DNA of 64,000 nt from Phylloscopus collybita (lineage: Eukaryota; Chordata; Aves; Passeriformes; Phylloscopidae), in assembly GCA_027886175.1 (NCBI GenBank), contig JAJNNQ010000019.1:19487501-19551500 (forward strand). Reading direction: 5' to 3'. The notes below the pieces were generated by a model. It worked only from the letters and a program-made list of their open reading frames with translations. It had not been told where the DNA came from and did no database searches. Position numbers and translations under genes: made by a program. Positions 1 to 9,999 of this stretch are shown one piece after another. Position 1 is the first letter of the stretch. Each line of letters opens with the position of its first letter.

Positions 1-170
1 GGAGTCCCTTCCACAGCATCTTCTCCACAACAACCCAGCTCTGCCCCAAAGAACAGCAGAAGGCGACCATTTATCCCTGAGCAGGTAGCTCAAGAAAAGT
101 ACTGTCTACCCAGCCTCCAAAGGCTCCTCTGCCTGCTTAAGTCTTCTCCATTCCTCAAGGAAGAACTCAC
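1..170 (-). other. GABRP: GABRP intron, left edge of window
   Basis: This is the 5' part of the intron after the TM1/TM2 exon, beginning GTGAGTTC at 170. No further exon is seen before the window ends. Confidence 0.85.
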
Positions 171-323
171 CAATGCAGGTTCTTGCAGGCACTGAGTCCA
201 GTGTGATCCAAAAAGAAACCCAAGACAGCATGACGAGCAGAGTGGAGGGCACATAGGTCTCCAAAATAAAATAAAGGACATTTCTTCTCAGTTCAAACTG
301 TAATATCAGCCGTGGGTAACTGC
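171..323 (-). CDS. GABRP: GABRP exon 7 (153 bp): TM1 and start of TM2
   Basis: The 153-nt exon, the family-standard size, runs from the acceptor ATAAACAG to the donor GTGAGT. It encodes [22 protein letters not shown]1 ([18 protein letters not shown]) and [10 protein letters not shown], the start of the pore-lining TM2. The next exon (VTTVLSMTT in the family) is outside the window. Confidence 0.98.
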
Positions 324-3300
324 CTGTTTATAAAGGGAAGAGACTTGGTGAATGTGGGATTCCCAAGGACACCCGAGGTAAAACTGGGACAGCCCAGCAC
401 CAGCCCTTCAGCTGATGGGGCTCAGCAGAGCTTGTGCAGGTGTAACACACCTGACACAGAAGGACATGCACAGCACTGAGGCAGAGGCATCTGAACCAAA
501 CCACCTGAGCAGCACACGCCTTGCAAAGGGAATGTTACAGCAGGGCTTCAGCTCCAAGCAGAGCAGGGCTGATGCTCTCAACCTGTTCTCTCACCCTCAG
601 CACAGCACACCTTTCCCAACACATGCTCTGAAGGGTATGCCAGGGTCAGCCTTACCTGATGGCTGAAAAACAGACATAACGTTTGTCTCTTGATGTCAGC
701 AGGCTGTGGCTCTCATCCCAAAGCATCCCTGTGCCTTATCACAGAGAATCAGAGCCCTGTTTTCATTAGTGATTTGTGATTTTTAACAGTGCTTTTCTGT
801 GCTCAAACAAAAATCAGTCATCTTTTAAAAACCAATTTGTTGTAAATACTGACATAAGGGTTCTGAGGCTGAATCAGTAGTGTTTTCAGGATATAGTTCT
901 GCTCTATAAAAAATAATTCCCTTTGAAGTGTAGAAACAAAGTCCATGTTGTTCATGGGCTGTGTATGCAACAAAACAACAAAACATTGTTATTTTTAAAC
1001 CCCTGTCATTCTAAGAAAGTTTTGCCCCCTTTCATAGTACCTGTAATTGGAGAAAAGAGTATTTTACACTGATAATGAAATAGACACTGAATTCTGATCT
1101 ACAAAAATATGTTATTCCATCATGATAGAATTACAATTGACAAATAAATGTATATTTAAAAATTAATTTTACTCCTAGCTACTGCAAACATTGCTCTCTG
1201 CAGTACCTATAGACTGCATACCTGGATAGAAGGAATAGAGTTTCCTCAGGTATGTGTGGAGGAAAATAAGGAGAATGAGGAAAAAAATAAAAATCCATCA
1301 AATGAATAAAGTATATTTTAAACTTCCATATTTCTGTGGATTTCCATCTTACAGAGTATCCTGACTACAACTAATAGGATGTCATCACCTTTCTGTTCAT
1401 CTCTTTTTGTAAGATTAAGATCTGCTAAAGGCTTTAACTGCTTCAGGACTGAGTCAAACCATCCCAGCCCACAGGAGGAGATGGGATGGGGAATACCCAA
1501 GAGCTCTCCCTGCCTTTTTCTCTCCCAGATGTACCTGTCTCCTGCTGTGACTTGGAGACCAGGGCGTGGTAGCGCTGCACCGTGTACTGGGAGAGCCGCA
1601 GCTTCTCGATGCCGTGCACGGAGTCGTTCCCCCTCAGCCAGGTGAAGGTGACATCGTTCTCATCGTAGCCCCCTGAGGAGAGCACAGACACTGTGACTGC
1701 TGTGGCCAGGGAGAGCCCGGCTGTGCCCTGCTCTGTCTCCTGCGGGGAGCAGAACGCTGAGCCCAGCACTGCAGACTGGACAGGGGCCCCTGAGCTGCGT
1801 CTGACACGGGGGCACACGGGCTGTGCTGCCCCCACTGCCCTTGCTCTGCTGCTCCGGCTGTGGACAGGAGCACACACCTCGGCGAATGGCACACAGCGTG
1901 CAAGGCTGCTGAGAGCCTTCTGCAGCTGTTTACAGGGGCTATTTGTGCTTTCAAAGATAATCCATTGCTGACATACACAGCTTGATTAGATACAATGGGA
2001 TATTAGTACTGCCGTGGTTAACCCTCAAACACAGCCTCTCCAGTCTGACAGGAGAGCAGGAGAAACACAGGGGTTAAAAGAGAATTCAGATCCCACTGAG
2101 CCCCTCACCACGGAGCAGAAGCACATTTCACTGAGTCACCTAGTCAAGTGTTTCAAAACATCAGAAAATGCATTTTCAGTTAGTCAGGAGCTTACAGCTG
2201 AGACTGCTATGCGGTTATTAACCAGGCTCCTCTGACTGGGTACACATTGTCCAGAAAACCTACTCATAAAACCAACATTTTCTACACATCATTCCTTCTC
2301 TCCTCAAAAGCATTAAGTTACTGAGGACAAATAAATACACACAACCTTTAGGTAACACCAAATTCCTGCCTCAAAGCAGTGGGACTCCATATATGCCATC
2401 TGAGGGATATATCCCCTCCAGGGATGCAAGTGATGACATGACCTCAGGTTAGACTGAGGGATACCTCAGTCTGAAGGATAAATCTTGTACTGAGTTGCCA
2501 GCCTGCCATTCCTTTCAAAAAATTTGACCTCATTTAGGAAACAAGTCCATCAGTTTCACTGATTTAATTCTTTTATTAAGAGCCCTTCTTTGAGACCATG
2601 AGTAAGGACGCTGTGATTCTGATAAGAACCCATTTGTCCTGGTGGAAGGAATCAGATGCAGTTGCAGCTCTATTTACATCTAATTGTGTTTTCTTATTAG
2701 ACACAAATTACCAGAGCTTGGGCGTGATGAACTCCTAAATTAGGTATCCAGAGCATGAATCCCTGAGCAGAATCCTAAACATGTGACTTTTCAAAGTTCC
2801 TAAGTGGTTTTATAAATTGTGGTTACTCAGGAAAATTTTATAATAAGTGATAGATTGTTGTTAATTCATCTGGCGTATATTTAAATAGCATTATTTCTGG
2901 GCACTTAACCTAATGAAATCTCCAGTGGGCAATATGTATGTAATTTCATTGGAATTATACAGCAACTGAGCATGATGTAGGACTCAATCAGTTTTAAACC
3001 AGGCCTAAACATGCTCCGCTTTAGCAGAACAGGCCAATCATTATTATTTCAGGAGCTATTCTTTGTAATAAAGTTAACCATGGTGAAATAATATGATTTT
3101 AATGTGAAAATAATATGTGCTTCCCTAGGTGCTTCATGTTGCAACCCCAGAAGTTAAAAAGCTGGTATGAATTTTCCATGCTGAGATGGTGGAAGTTTGG
3201 GTTTGTGCCACGCAGCAGGAGCTGGCTGCCTGCTCATCACAGGTCCAGAGCAGCAGCACAGCGCTGGCTGAGCCTTGGGGTAACACTCCTGCAGTGACCC

Positions 3301-6300
3301 ACCTTGCCCTGGAGTCTTTCTCAGCCAGCAGTGCCAGAGATGAGCTTTTAATCTAACTGAGAGCAGAACTCACTGCTAATTCCTCTTCCAGAAACATCCC
3401 AGTCTGAGACTCTTCTGTTGATGAGGGCCCTCATCCTTGTATCCCCTCCCTAGTTGGGGGGCAGGCACCACAAACCTGGGTTTGGCCCTAATTCCAGCTC
3501 ACGAGTTTGAGAGCCACGTTCAATTCTTGTGAGAACCACCCTTCCCAATGTCCTTTTACAGTGGGGATTTGGGGGGGCACTAGAGGTAGGAGCTACCTAA
3601 AGGTGTGAGAATTGTTCCTTGTTCTCTATCACAGGCACTTACCCCACAAGTTCATTTTGAAGAAGCTGTGTGTTCAAAAGGACCTGAATTTTGAAAACCA
3701 ACCAACATTATGTCATACTTTCTGTGCAAGAATGAATTATCTACACTTTAATAAAATATTTTTATTACCACTTTTTTGCATAAACTGCACAGGGATAGGA
3801 ATTCTCTGGACTGTGAATTACAACACAAACATTTCAAGAATGATGACGCAGAAGTTGTTTTCTTTTGGACATTATAATTTGCAGGAATAAAAATCTACTC
3901 CAGAAAGCCACTGCACTTAATCCAAATATCCAAGATGTGTAGTTACTTATGTATAAACAAATTTAGACTTTCTAGAAGGTTATACTTACAGCTTTCTAGC
4001 TGCAGTTGGCATGTTTGTGTATCCATAGGGTATTTTGACAGGTCCATGTTACAGGCAACAGTAGTAGTGATTCTGTAGGAAGAGAAAGAACTCTGAAAAC
4101 TGCAATAAAAGCATGTTTTACACAGCAAACTGGATCACAAAGCTCTGCTCTGTCACTTACATTATTTGGGCCTGTGACATGAATTAACTGAGAACTCTCA
4201 AGAAAAAGCACTCTTTGCAGCCACCCCAATGAAAATGTAGCCCAAGAAGGAATTTTGCTTTGATCTGGTGGGATATAGAGAGGGGGATGTAGATTCACAT
4301 TTTTCCCCATTACTACAATTTGCTCATTCTAAGGAGTCAGCACTTGTGACATGAGGCACAATGACTAACTGTACACATACTGTGGCTTGCTCTGATGTGG
4401 AAGTAGGTGAGTTTTACTCTGCAGCTGAGGTAACTGGGACCCAGTTACTGCAAGCTAAGGAGACCACTGTAGGAATTGCTGACTCCAGTGCTGTGCAGCT
4501 TCCCACAGTTCATGGACAAATACACTTCTTGGTAAAAAACAGAAGTCATCACTACATGGCAGTGGATAAGCAAATGGTTTCCCACTATCAGCTGAACTTT
4601 TACTGTTGTGATGTCCTCCTTCCATTCCTCTCCTGCCCTCATCTGACTGAATTTTTCCTCAGTGACACCTAAAGTCATGAGCTCTCCAAGCAGGCCTCAA
4701 GACACAGCATGTACTCTGCTGGGAGATACTGATCCTTGACTGGCATTTCCAGAGCCCAGAACAAGGGGAAATGGATCAGCAGAGAATGGCCACAGCTAGC
4801 TTGTTGACAGCAAACTCATGGCCTGTGACAGCTGGTACTTGCTCCTGCCCAGGGTAATTCTGGAAATCTATTCTGAGCCAGCAGCAGCAAAGCCAGAGGT
4901 CTCTGTACCTTAAGGCATACAAGACAGTGCCATTAGAGAACAGCCTGACCAGGCGGTTGCCCACAGTGATGTCGTGCAGGAAGGACCTTTTTGACTCCAC
5001 AATGTAGGTGTCTGGCACCCAGAGCAGCTCCACCAGGCGAGCGTCCAGCGTGAAGCTCTTGTTGCCATGGAAGACCAGCCGAGGGTCTGTCCAGCGCTGC
5101 CGCAGGGAGATGGTGGCTGTGTAATCCTGGGAACAGAGCAGAGCCTGGGAGGGGGCTGTGTAATCCTGGGAACAGAGCAGAGCCTGGGAGGGGGCTGTGT
5201 AATCCTGGGAACAGAGCAGAGCCTGAGTGGTGGCTGTGTAATCCTGGAAACAGAGCAGAGCCTGGCTGGTGGCTGTGTAATCCTGGGAACAGAGCAGAGC
5301 CTGGCTGGTGGCTGTGTAATCCTGGAAACAGAGCAGAGCCTGGCTGGTGGCTGTGTAATCCTGGAAACAGAGCAGAGCCTGGGGAGGTGGCTGTGTAATC
5401 CTGGGAACAGAGCAGAGCCTGGGGAGGTGGCTGTGTAATCCTGGGAACAGAGCAGAGCCTGGGAGGGGGCTGTGTAATCCTGGGAACAGAGCAGAGCCTG
5501 GGGAGGTGGCTGTGTAATCCTGGGAACAGAGCAGAGCCTGGGAGGGGGCTGTGTAATCCTGGGAACAGAGCAGAGCCTGGCTGGTGGCTGTGTAATCCTG
5601 GGAACAGAGCAGAGCCTGGGGAGGTGTGTCCAGGCACCCAGAGGGCACAGCTGGGGCACACTGTGTGACAAGGGACAGAACACGTCCTTCTTCAACATAT
5701 CACAGCCAAGCTTCAAGCTTGACTTTCATCACAGATTTTCACTCTGTAATATTTCTAATACACTTCCATTCTAAGGTGTGGAGTTTGAGAACTAAAGGTT
5801 ATACTTACAGTAGCTCATGTTTTTAATGAGCAGTTATTGTAATTGATATTTTTGTGCCCATTTTGCAGGTAAGAGAACAGATGGGAAGCACACACTTGAG
5901 GCCATGCCACAAGTCACTGACATCACAGATCAGTCATTGCCAAGAGCTGGGAAATTCCACATGTACTATAAATCTGGTCAGCAAAGAGGCACTGGCACTT
6001 TGGAGAAAAGGGTAAGTGAATCCAATCTGCTATGTCAGGGACATCTTAAAAAAATCCCAAACAAGTGAAAAAAAAAGAAAACTTGTGCCTTCTATTCTAA
6101 TAGGAATTTTGATTCTAAGAATGCTGGGATTAACTCGAGTTTGGCCTGCCAAAATCAACCTGCAATGACTGGAGTGTTCTTACAGTGCCCCACCAGAAAA
6201 GAATAGGCAGCAACAACTCAGCTCTGAAGCTGATGCTTTGCTGAGCCTTCTAGACACCACAGGCACTGCTGGACTATTCAACTTCCCCTCACAAGGGATG

Positions 6301-9300
6301 CCACACAGGATTGATTTTTTTCTATTTCCACAGGGTCTGATTTCTAAAAGGTGCTGAGTTTTTGACCAGTAGGACTTTTGGAACCACTTCTGTTTACTTG
6401 TAAGCCCACATTACTATGGCATCTACACAGTCTGCAGTCATAAATAAGCTCTGTTTTCATCCCACCACTGAAAGTGGTCAACAGCCCCTGAACAACAGAG
6501 CAGTTTCAAGATGACCCTTTCTGTGCTGGACACACAGGAAGACACGTGAAGTCTCTCAGGCATATCCCAATCTTATCTTGTAAAATAAACGTCCTCTCAC
6601 TTACCATGTCACTCTCAGATATACTAGAAATACTTGCAATGTCCAGACTCATTGCAATTTGTACAGGTTCTCCTGCAGAGGGAAAGAAAGGCTTCAGCAG
6701 AGAGAAGTGTGCAGGGCACAGTGAAGGCACTCAGGGTGCCGTGCAGTGCGGTCACTGTCCTCAGCCTCACTCACTGTCACTGCAGAGGCCCAAGGGGTCA
6801 GACACAGTTTCAGAGCATTAGGCTCACAAATGACAGGATCCAAAAGGCGGTGGTCACTGTTAGGGAGGCGGAGTTGTGCCTTTGGTGACGGTAGTTTGCA
6901 GCCAGTGCTGCAAAGCTCAGCAGTTTAGATCAGCAGCGTTACAGGGGCAGCTGCCGCTGGACAGGCAGCCAGGGCCACTTTGTCCCTCGATCGCAGCCCA
7001 CGCCAGGCACGGAGCGGCCACAGCAGGAGCCTCCGCACAGAGCCCTTCCCACGGCCCAGAGAGCGCCGGGCAGCGGCAGCTCCTGGGGAGGGGCCCCGAG
7101 AGCAGAGGAGCTCCCGAGGGCCGAGCACGGGCCCGCCCGAAAGGAGCGGCCGCGGCCCGGGCCCGGCTCCGCCAGAGAGAGACCCGCCAGGGCCGGGAGC
7201 CACCGCCAGAGGGCAGCACCGCCAGAGGACCACCGCCAGAGGGCAGCACCGCCAGAGAGCCACCGCCAGAGGGCAGCACCGCCAGAGAGCCACCGCCAGA
7301 GGGCAGCACCGCCAGAGAGCCACCGCCAGGGCCGGGAGCCACCGCCAGAGGGCAGCACCGCCAGAGAGCCACCGCCAGGGCCGGGAGCCACCGCCAGAGG
7401 GCAGCACCGCCACGGACAGCCACACGGGGGGACACGGGACACGGGGACAGGGGACACAGGGACACGGGGATACAGAGACTGAGCACAGGACACAACTGTG
7501 AGGAGCCGGCCTCCGGGGGATGTCACACCAGAGTCCTGGCTGGTTTTGTTTAACGTTTGCTGCAGATGCAGTGGATCCCTGTTATGTTGTAAAAAAGCAT
7601 TTGCTCACTGGTGTCACAGGACTTAGAAGAGCTTTTCTAGTCCTTCATCAGGTTAGCTGTTCCAGACATAATAAGATGGTAAATTCTGTGTTGTCTCAGA
7701 CATTTATTACCATGACCAGAAAAAGGAAGCAGCTCAGTGCTGCCAGTAGCAGCAGGTCAATCTACAATGGGAAATATCCATGGCCTTGTGAAAGCTGATA
7801 GGAAATTTTCCTGTCAAACAGGGTTTCATTAATGATTTAGGCACAAAATCAAAATTAATAGAAATAAAAATGGTCATTGCTGTTTCTTAAACTTTCAATA
7901 CTTTTCAGTTTCTGAATGTCATTCTGAGAAACCCTTTCCTCTGTGTGATGACAGCGCCCACCTGGAAGTTGTGAGACCTGACACCCAATAGCCTCAGATA
8001 AGTTCCTAAATTCCTGCCTGTTCCCAATTCTCCACAGTCTCGCCAGGGTTTGGAACAGGTTTTTGTCTCAGTGAGAGATGAAAGCATGTGTCAAAAGTCA
8101 ATAATCCTGGCAAGAAGAATGACTTTGTTCCTCTATAGCTGCATAAATAGCTATAATAGCTGTACATGACCAAAAGTAAAGCGGAAGGGTCAGGCTCTAA
8201 ACAAAAGCCTGTACAGTTAGAGCAGAATTTAGTTATTTACTCAGGTCTTTCAGAGAGATGTTAAAGTTTATAAATTCCTGCTCCTTAGCACAGAGCTGGA
8301 CATGTTCCCAAGCCCCACACACACTTGCACCAGCTATTCAAGACCACAGTGGCTGCACAGAAAGGAAGGCAGCCTGGGACACCAACTAAATTAAAAGAAG
8401 CACAACCTTTGAAACTGCAGAATCCTAAAGCAGGCTTAAATCCTGCTCTCCCCTCCACATGAGCCTTACAGACCGATTTTAAATGCTCCCTTGTGTGGAG
8501 CCAACATACCACCAAAGTAGGGCCGGAGGTATTTGTTGTACCCCATGGTGAGGTTCTCCAGTCCGGGGAGGAAAGTTGTGCCCCTGCCGTGCAAGCTGGT
8601 TCCATGGCCCAGAGAGCTCCTGGGGACACAAACACCAACTGTTACATGCTGGGCTGGGCACATCTGGTGTGCAGCTGCAGCTGCTTCCAGCTTGTGCTCA
8701 AACAAACAAACTGCACAGAATTGTTATTAAAACCAAGCAGATAATTGAAACCACAAGCATCTGCCCACCTTGCTGTCTTGGCTGAATAATTAGCACCTTT
8801 AAGAGGTGAGAAAATGGCAAATTGCCTCGGCTGATAGCTACAGGTTGCACACACAGTATCTTAAGAATGTTCTTGAAATATCACAGAAAAATCAAGCAAG
8901 GTCTCTAGATCACAAGCCTGAATAATAAACCCCAGTCTCCCGTTCCCACTCCTTCTTGTACAGCCTGTAGAAGGAATATCCATTTCTTTTTTCCTCCCAT
9001 TTATGACAACCTGAGACAAATCTTACAGCACAAAAGCTCCTCCTTTCTAATCTCTAGTCCCCTAAATAAGGTTCATCCTCCTAACATGTGAGTGTCAGCT
9101 CCTACAGCTGCTGTCAGGAGTAATATTGGAGGGGAAAGGTGCACTTCACAGACACCCCCTCAGCTCCAGGGACAGTGCTGCTCCAGCTGCTGAGCATACT
9201 GAGGGTCCAACTCTAAATGACAACCTCAAAATTTACATTTTGTGGCTGGACATTGAAAGCAGGAGTTGTGTTATGAGGCTGACAGATCTGCAGCCTCACA

Positions 9301-9999
9301 CAGACACTGAGAGGGATGGGTCTGGACTGCAACAGGAGATGGTCGTGGTGCAGGGTGGCACAGCCTCACCTGAGAAAAGTGTAACCAAGTGAAGGGTCAG
9401 GAGTTTGTTCTTGCTTTGGGCAGGAGGAGGTGGGAGGCTGAGCCTTTGCTACTCCCAGTGCCAGGACCCAGCTCTGGGCAGGGAGCAGCCATGGAGTTAC
9501 TCACAGTTCTCACCAAGAGTTTTTCTTCTGTTTCCTTCACAGCTGGGTTAATAGGGCCTTGGAGCTGCAGGATTTAGACTAAACAGGACCCTACAGCAGA
9601 ACCAGGTTTTGCACAGTATACATGTAAATACTTCAACAAATTTGGGACTTGTAGGTCCAAGGATGGTAATAACAGAGCTGGGAGCCTTGAGAGAGGCATT
9701 TCTGGTAAAAAACCAACAACCTGTGCTGGTTCTGAGCAGGAAATCAGGGGTTGCACTGTTAATGGACCTATTGTGGTTTAGGGAACTATGCAGATTGCTC
9801 TCTCCTCTACCCCATCCCTGACTGCACTCTGCCTTCTTTGGATGGGCTGGATAACTGGAAGCATAGTTTCCTTTTGACCCACATTTTTTATGTGAAACAT
9901 CATTCAAATGCTCCCTTTAAAACAAACCAAACCCTCCACTTACCTTTGGGTTGGAAGGAAAAGACATAGACTGAAGAAGGAAAAATATCTGCAGAACAT
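171..9999 (-). CDS. GABRP: GABRP, GABA-A receptor subunit pi (5' seven coding exons; 3' end off the left edge)
   Basis: The product is a pentameric ligand-gated chloride channel subunit of the Cys-loop family, located in the plasma membrane. Seven exons join in one frame: 9999-9944, 8619-8510, 6672-6605, 5126-4909, 4072-3990, 1672-1535 and 323-171 (826 nt, 275 codons plus one base). In order they encode a signal peptide, the extracellular domain, the Cys-loop, TM1 and the first residues of TM2. The pi subunit is recognised from stretches such as [44 protein letters not shown] and [18 protein letters not shown]. The exon sizes 68/83/138/153 are those of the whole GABR family. TM3, the cytoplasmic loop and TM4 must lie left of position 1. 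No stop or frameshift is seen. The neighbour upstream is KCNIP1 on the same strand, as in mammals. The unusual feature is the 13-copy repeat on the acceptor of the 218-bp exon. Confidence 0.96.
324..1534 (-). other. GABRP: GABRP intron 6
   Basis: The 1.2-kb intron is GT-AG and AT-rich in its middle (about 760-1320). I see no recognisable element. Confidence 0.85.
1535..1672 (-). CDS. GABRP: GABRP exon 6 (138 bp): loop C region
   Basis: The 138-nt exon begins GG GGC TAC (W-G-Y-D) after the acceptor CTCCTCAG and ends ACA G before GTACAT. It encodes [35 protein letters not shown] and [11 protein letters not shown] is a glycosylation sequon. The exon is CpG-rich compared with its flanks. Confidence 0.97.
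1673..3989 (-). other. GABRP: GABRP intron 5
   Basis: The 2.3-kb intron is GT-AG. The stretch 2520-3110 is AT-rich. I see no gene and no clear repeat. Confidence 0.85.
3990..4072 (-). CDS. GABRP: GABRP exon 5 (83 bp): Cys-loop
   Basis: The 83-nt exon, the family-standard size, encodes [20 protein letters not shown], then the second Cys and QLQLES. The two Cys are separated by 13 residues and form the signature disulfide of Cys-loop receptors. The acceptor is TTCCTACAG and the donor is GTAAGT. The final T joins GG of the next exon to make Trp. Confidence 0.98.
4073..4908 (-). other. GABRP: GABRP intron 4
   Basis: The 0.8-kb GT-AG intron holds nothing recognisable. Confidence 0.85.
4909..5126 (-). 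CDS. GABRP: GABRP exon 4 (218 bp): ligand-binding domain core
   Basis: The exon encodes [12 protein letters not shown] through NGTVLYALR. It contains the conserved RQ.W, LWVPDTY and the sequons NKS and NGT. The acceptor used here is TTCCCAG at 5133-5127 and the donor is GTACAG at 4908. The length is three less than the 221 of the alpha subunits because the protein is one residue shorter, consistent with mammalian pi. The acceptor is the first of 13 tandem copies (5111-5628), so the real 5' limit in transcripts could vary; only this choice gives the family-length protein after the ATG-ended 68-bp exon. Confidence 0.95.
5111..5628 (-). repeat. 13-copy 39/40-bp minisatellite made from the exon 4 splice acceptor
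   Basis: Copies start (plus-strand GTGTAATCCTGG) at 5119, 5158, 5197, 5236, 5275, 5314, 5353, 5393, 5433, 5472, 5512, 5551 and 5590. Spacing is 39 nt, with three spacings of 40 (5353-5393, 5393-5433, 5472-5512). Read on the gene strand each unit is a pyrimidine-rich tract, TTCCCAG (TTTCCAG in three copies), then GATTACACAGCC, the first 12 bases of GABRP exon 4, often followed by ACC as in the exon. The lowest-coordinate copy contains the genuine exon junction. Copies differ by only a few bases, which suggests recent expansion. Confidence 0.97.
5629..6604 (-). other. GABRP: GABRP intron 3, upstream of the minisatellite
   Basis: Unique-looking intron sequence runs from the donor GTAAGT at 6604 to the edge of the minisatellite. 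I see no other element. Confidence 0.8.
6605..6672 (-). CDS. GABRP: GABRP exon 3 (68 bp): beta-strand 1 region
   Basis: The exon is 68 nt, the invariant size of this exon in GABR genes. It lies between the acceptor CTGCAG and the donor GTAAGT and ends exactly on an ATG codon. It reads [20 protein letters not shown] and then SDM, nearly identical to the mammalian pi subunit. The next exon must begin GAT TAC (DYTAT), and it does. Confidence 0.97.
6945..7500. promoter_or_regulatory. CpG-rich island in GABRP intron 2
   Basis: This is the most G+C- and CpG-dense stretch of the window, with many CG dinucleotides between 6945 and 7440, against few in the surrounding intron. It contains the 30-bp repeat array and ends in GGGGACA-type repeats (7425-7480). 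An island can mark a promoter or a bound regulatory site. No TATA box or first exon is evident, so function is inference. Confidence 0.55.
7183..7412. repeat. GC-rich 30-bp minisatellite with CTCF-like cores
   Basis: The 30-bp unit is caccgccagagggcagcacc followed by gccagagagc. There are four uninterrupted units at 7201-7320, then units interrupted by a 19-bp variant (caccgccagggccgggagc). The core CCGCCAGAGGGCAG occurs at 7203, 7233, 7263, 7293, 7342 and 7391. Long open frames across this region on both strands come from the repeat length being a multiple of three and the lack of A/T, not from coding. Confidence 0.93.
7501..8509 (-). other. GABRP: GABRP intron 2, 5' half
   Basis: This is intron sequence beginning GTATGTTG at 8509. 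No recognised element. Confidence 0.8.
8510..8619 (-). CDS. GABRP: GABRP exon 2: mature N-terminus
   Basis: The 110-nt exon follows the acceptor GTCCCCAG and ends TTTGGTG before GTATGT. It encodes the diverged mature N-terminus and then [18 protein letters not shown], the conserved N-terminal helix of GABA-A subunits. NLT is an N-glycosylation sequon. Phase is 2 in and 1 out, and the last G joins GA of the next exon to form the second Gly of FGG. Confidence 0.93.
8620..9943 (-). other. GABRP: GABRP intron 1
   Basis: This is a 1.3-kb GT-AG intron between the signal-peptide exon and exon 2. I see no gene or clear repeat in it. Confidence 0.7.
9944..9999 (-). CDS. GABRP: GABRP first coding exon: start codon and signal peptide
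   Basis: This 56-nt coding part starts at ATG (9999-9997) and ends in AAAG before a strong GTAAGT donor at 9943. The 18 codons read [18 protein letters not shown] and leave AG, which pairs with the G opening the next exon to make Arg. The peptide is short, hydrophobic and has one early Arg, as expected for a signal peptide. It resembles the mammalian pi leader in length and composition but hardly in sequence. The start was chosen because it is the in-frame ATG that gives a leader of the usual size and the phase matches. An acceptor-like TTCTTCAG lies inside the exon, so another start or a different first exon remains possible. Confidence 0.65.

Noticed and set aside
5111..5628. CRISPR array
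   Set aside because: Thirteen direct repeats, but with no unique spacers and no Cas genes; units are contiguous and derived from the adjacent exon junction in a vertebrate gene.
4776..5716. Three long overlapping minus-strand open frames (242-290 residues) as a repeat-protein gene
   Set aside because: They arise from the 39/40-bp minisatellite being free of stops; only the 218-bp GABRP exon at their end is recognisable coding sequence.
6876..7553. Long open frames on both strands (166-225 residues) rich in Pro, Gly, Arg
   Set aside because: GC-rich 30-bp minisatellite in a multiple of three; no start context, no domain, and open in several frames at once.
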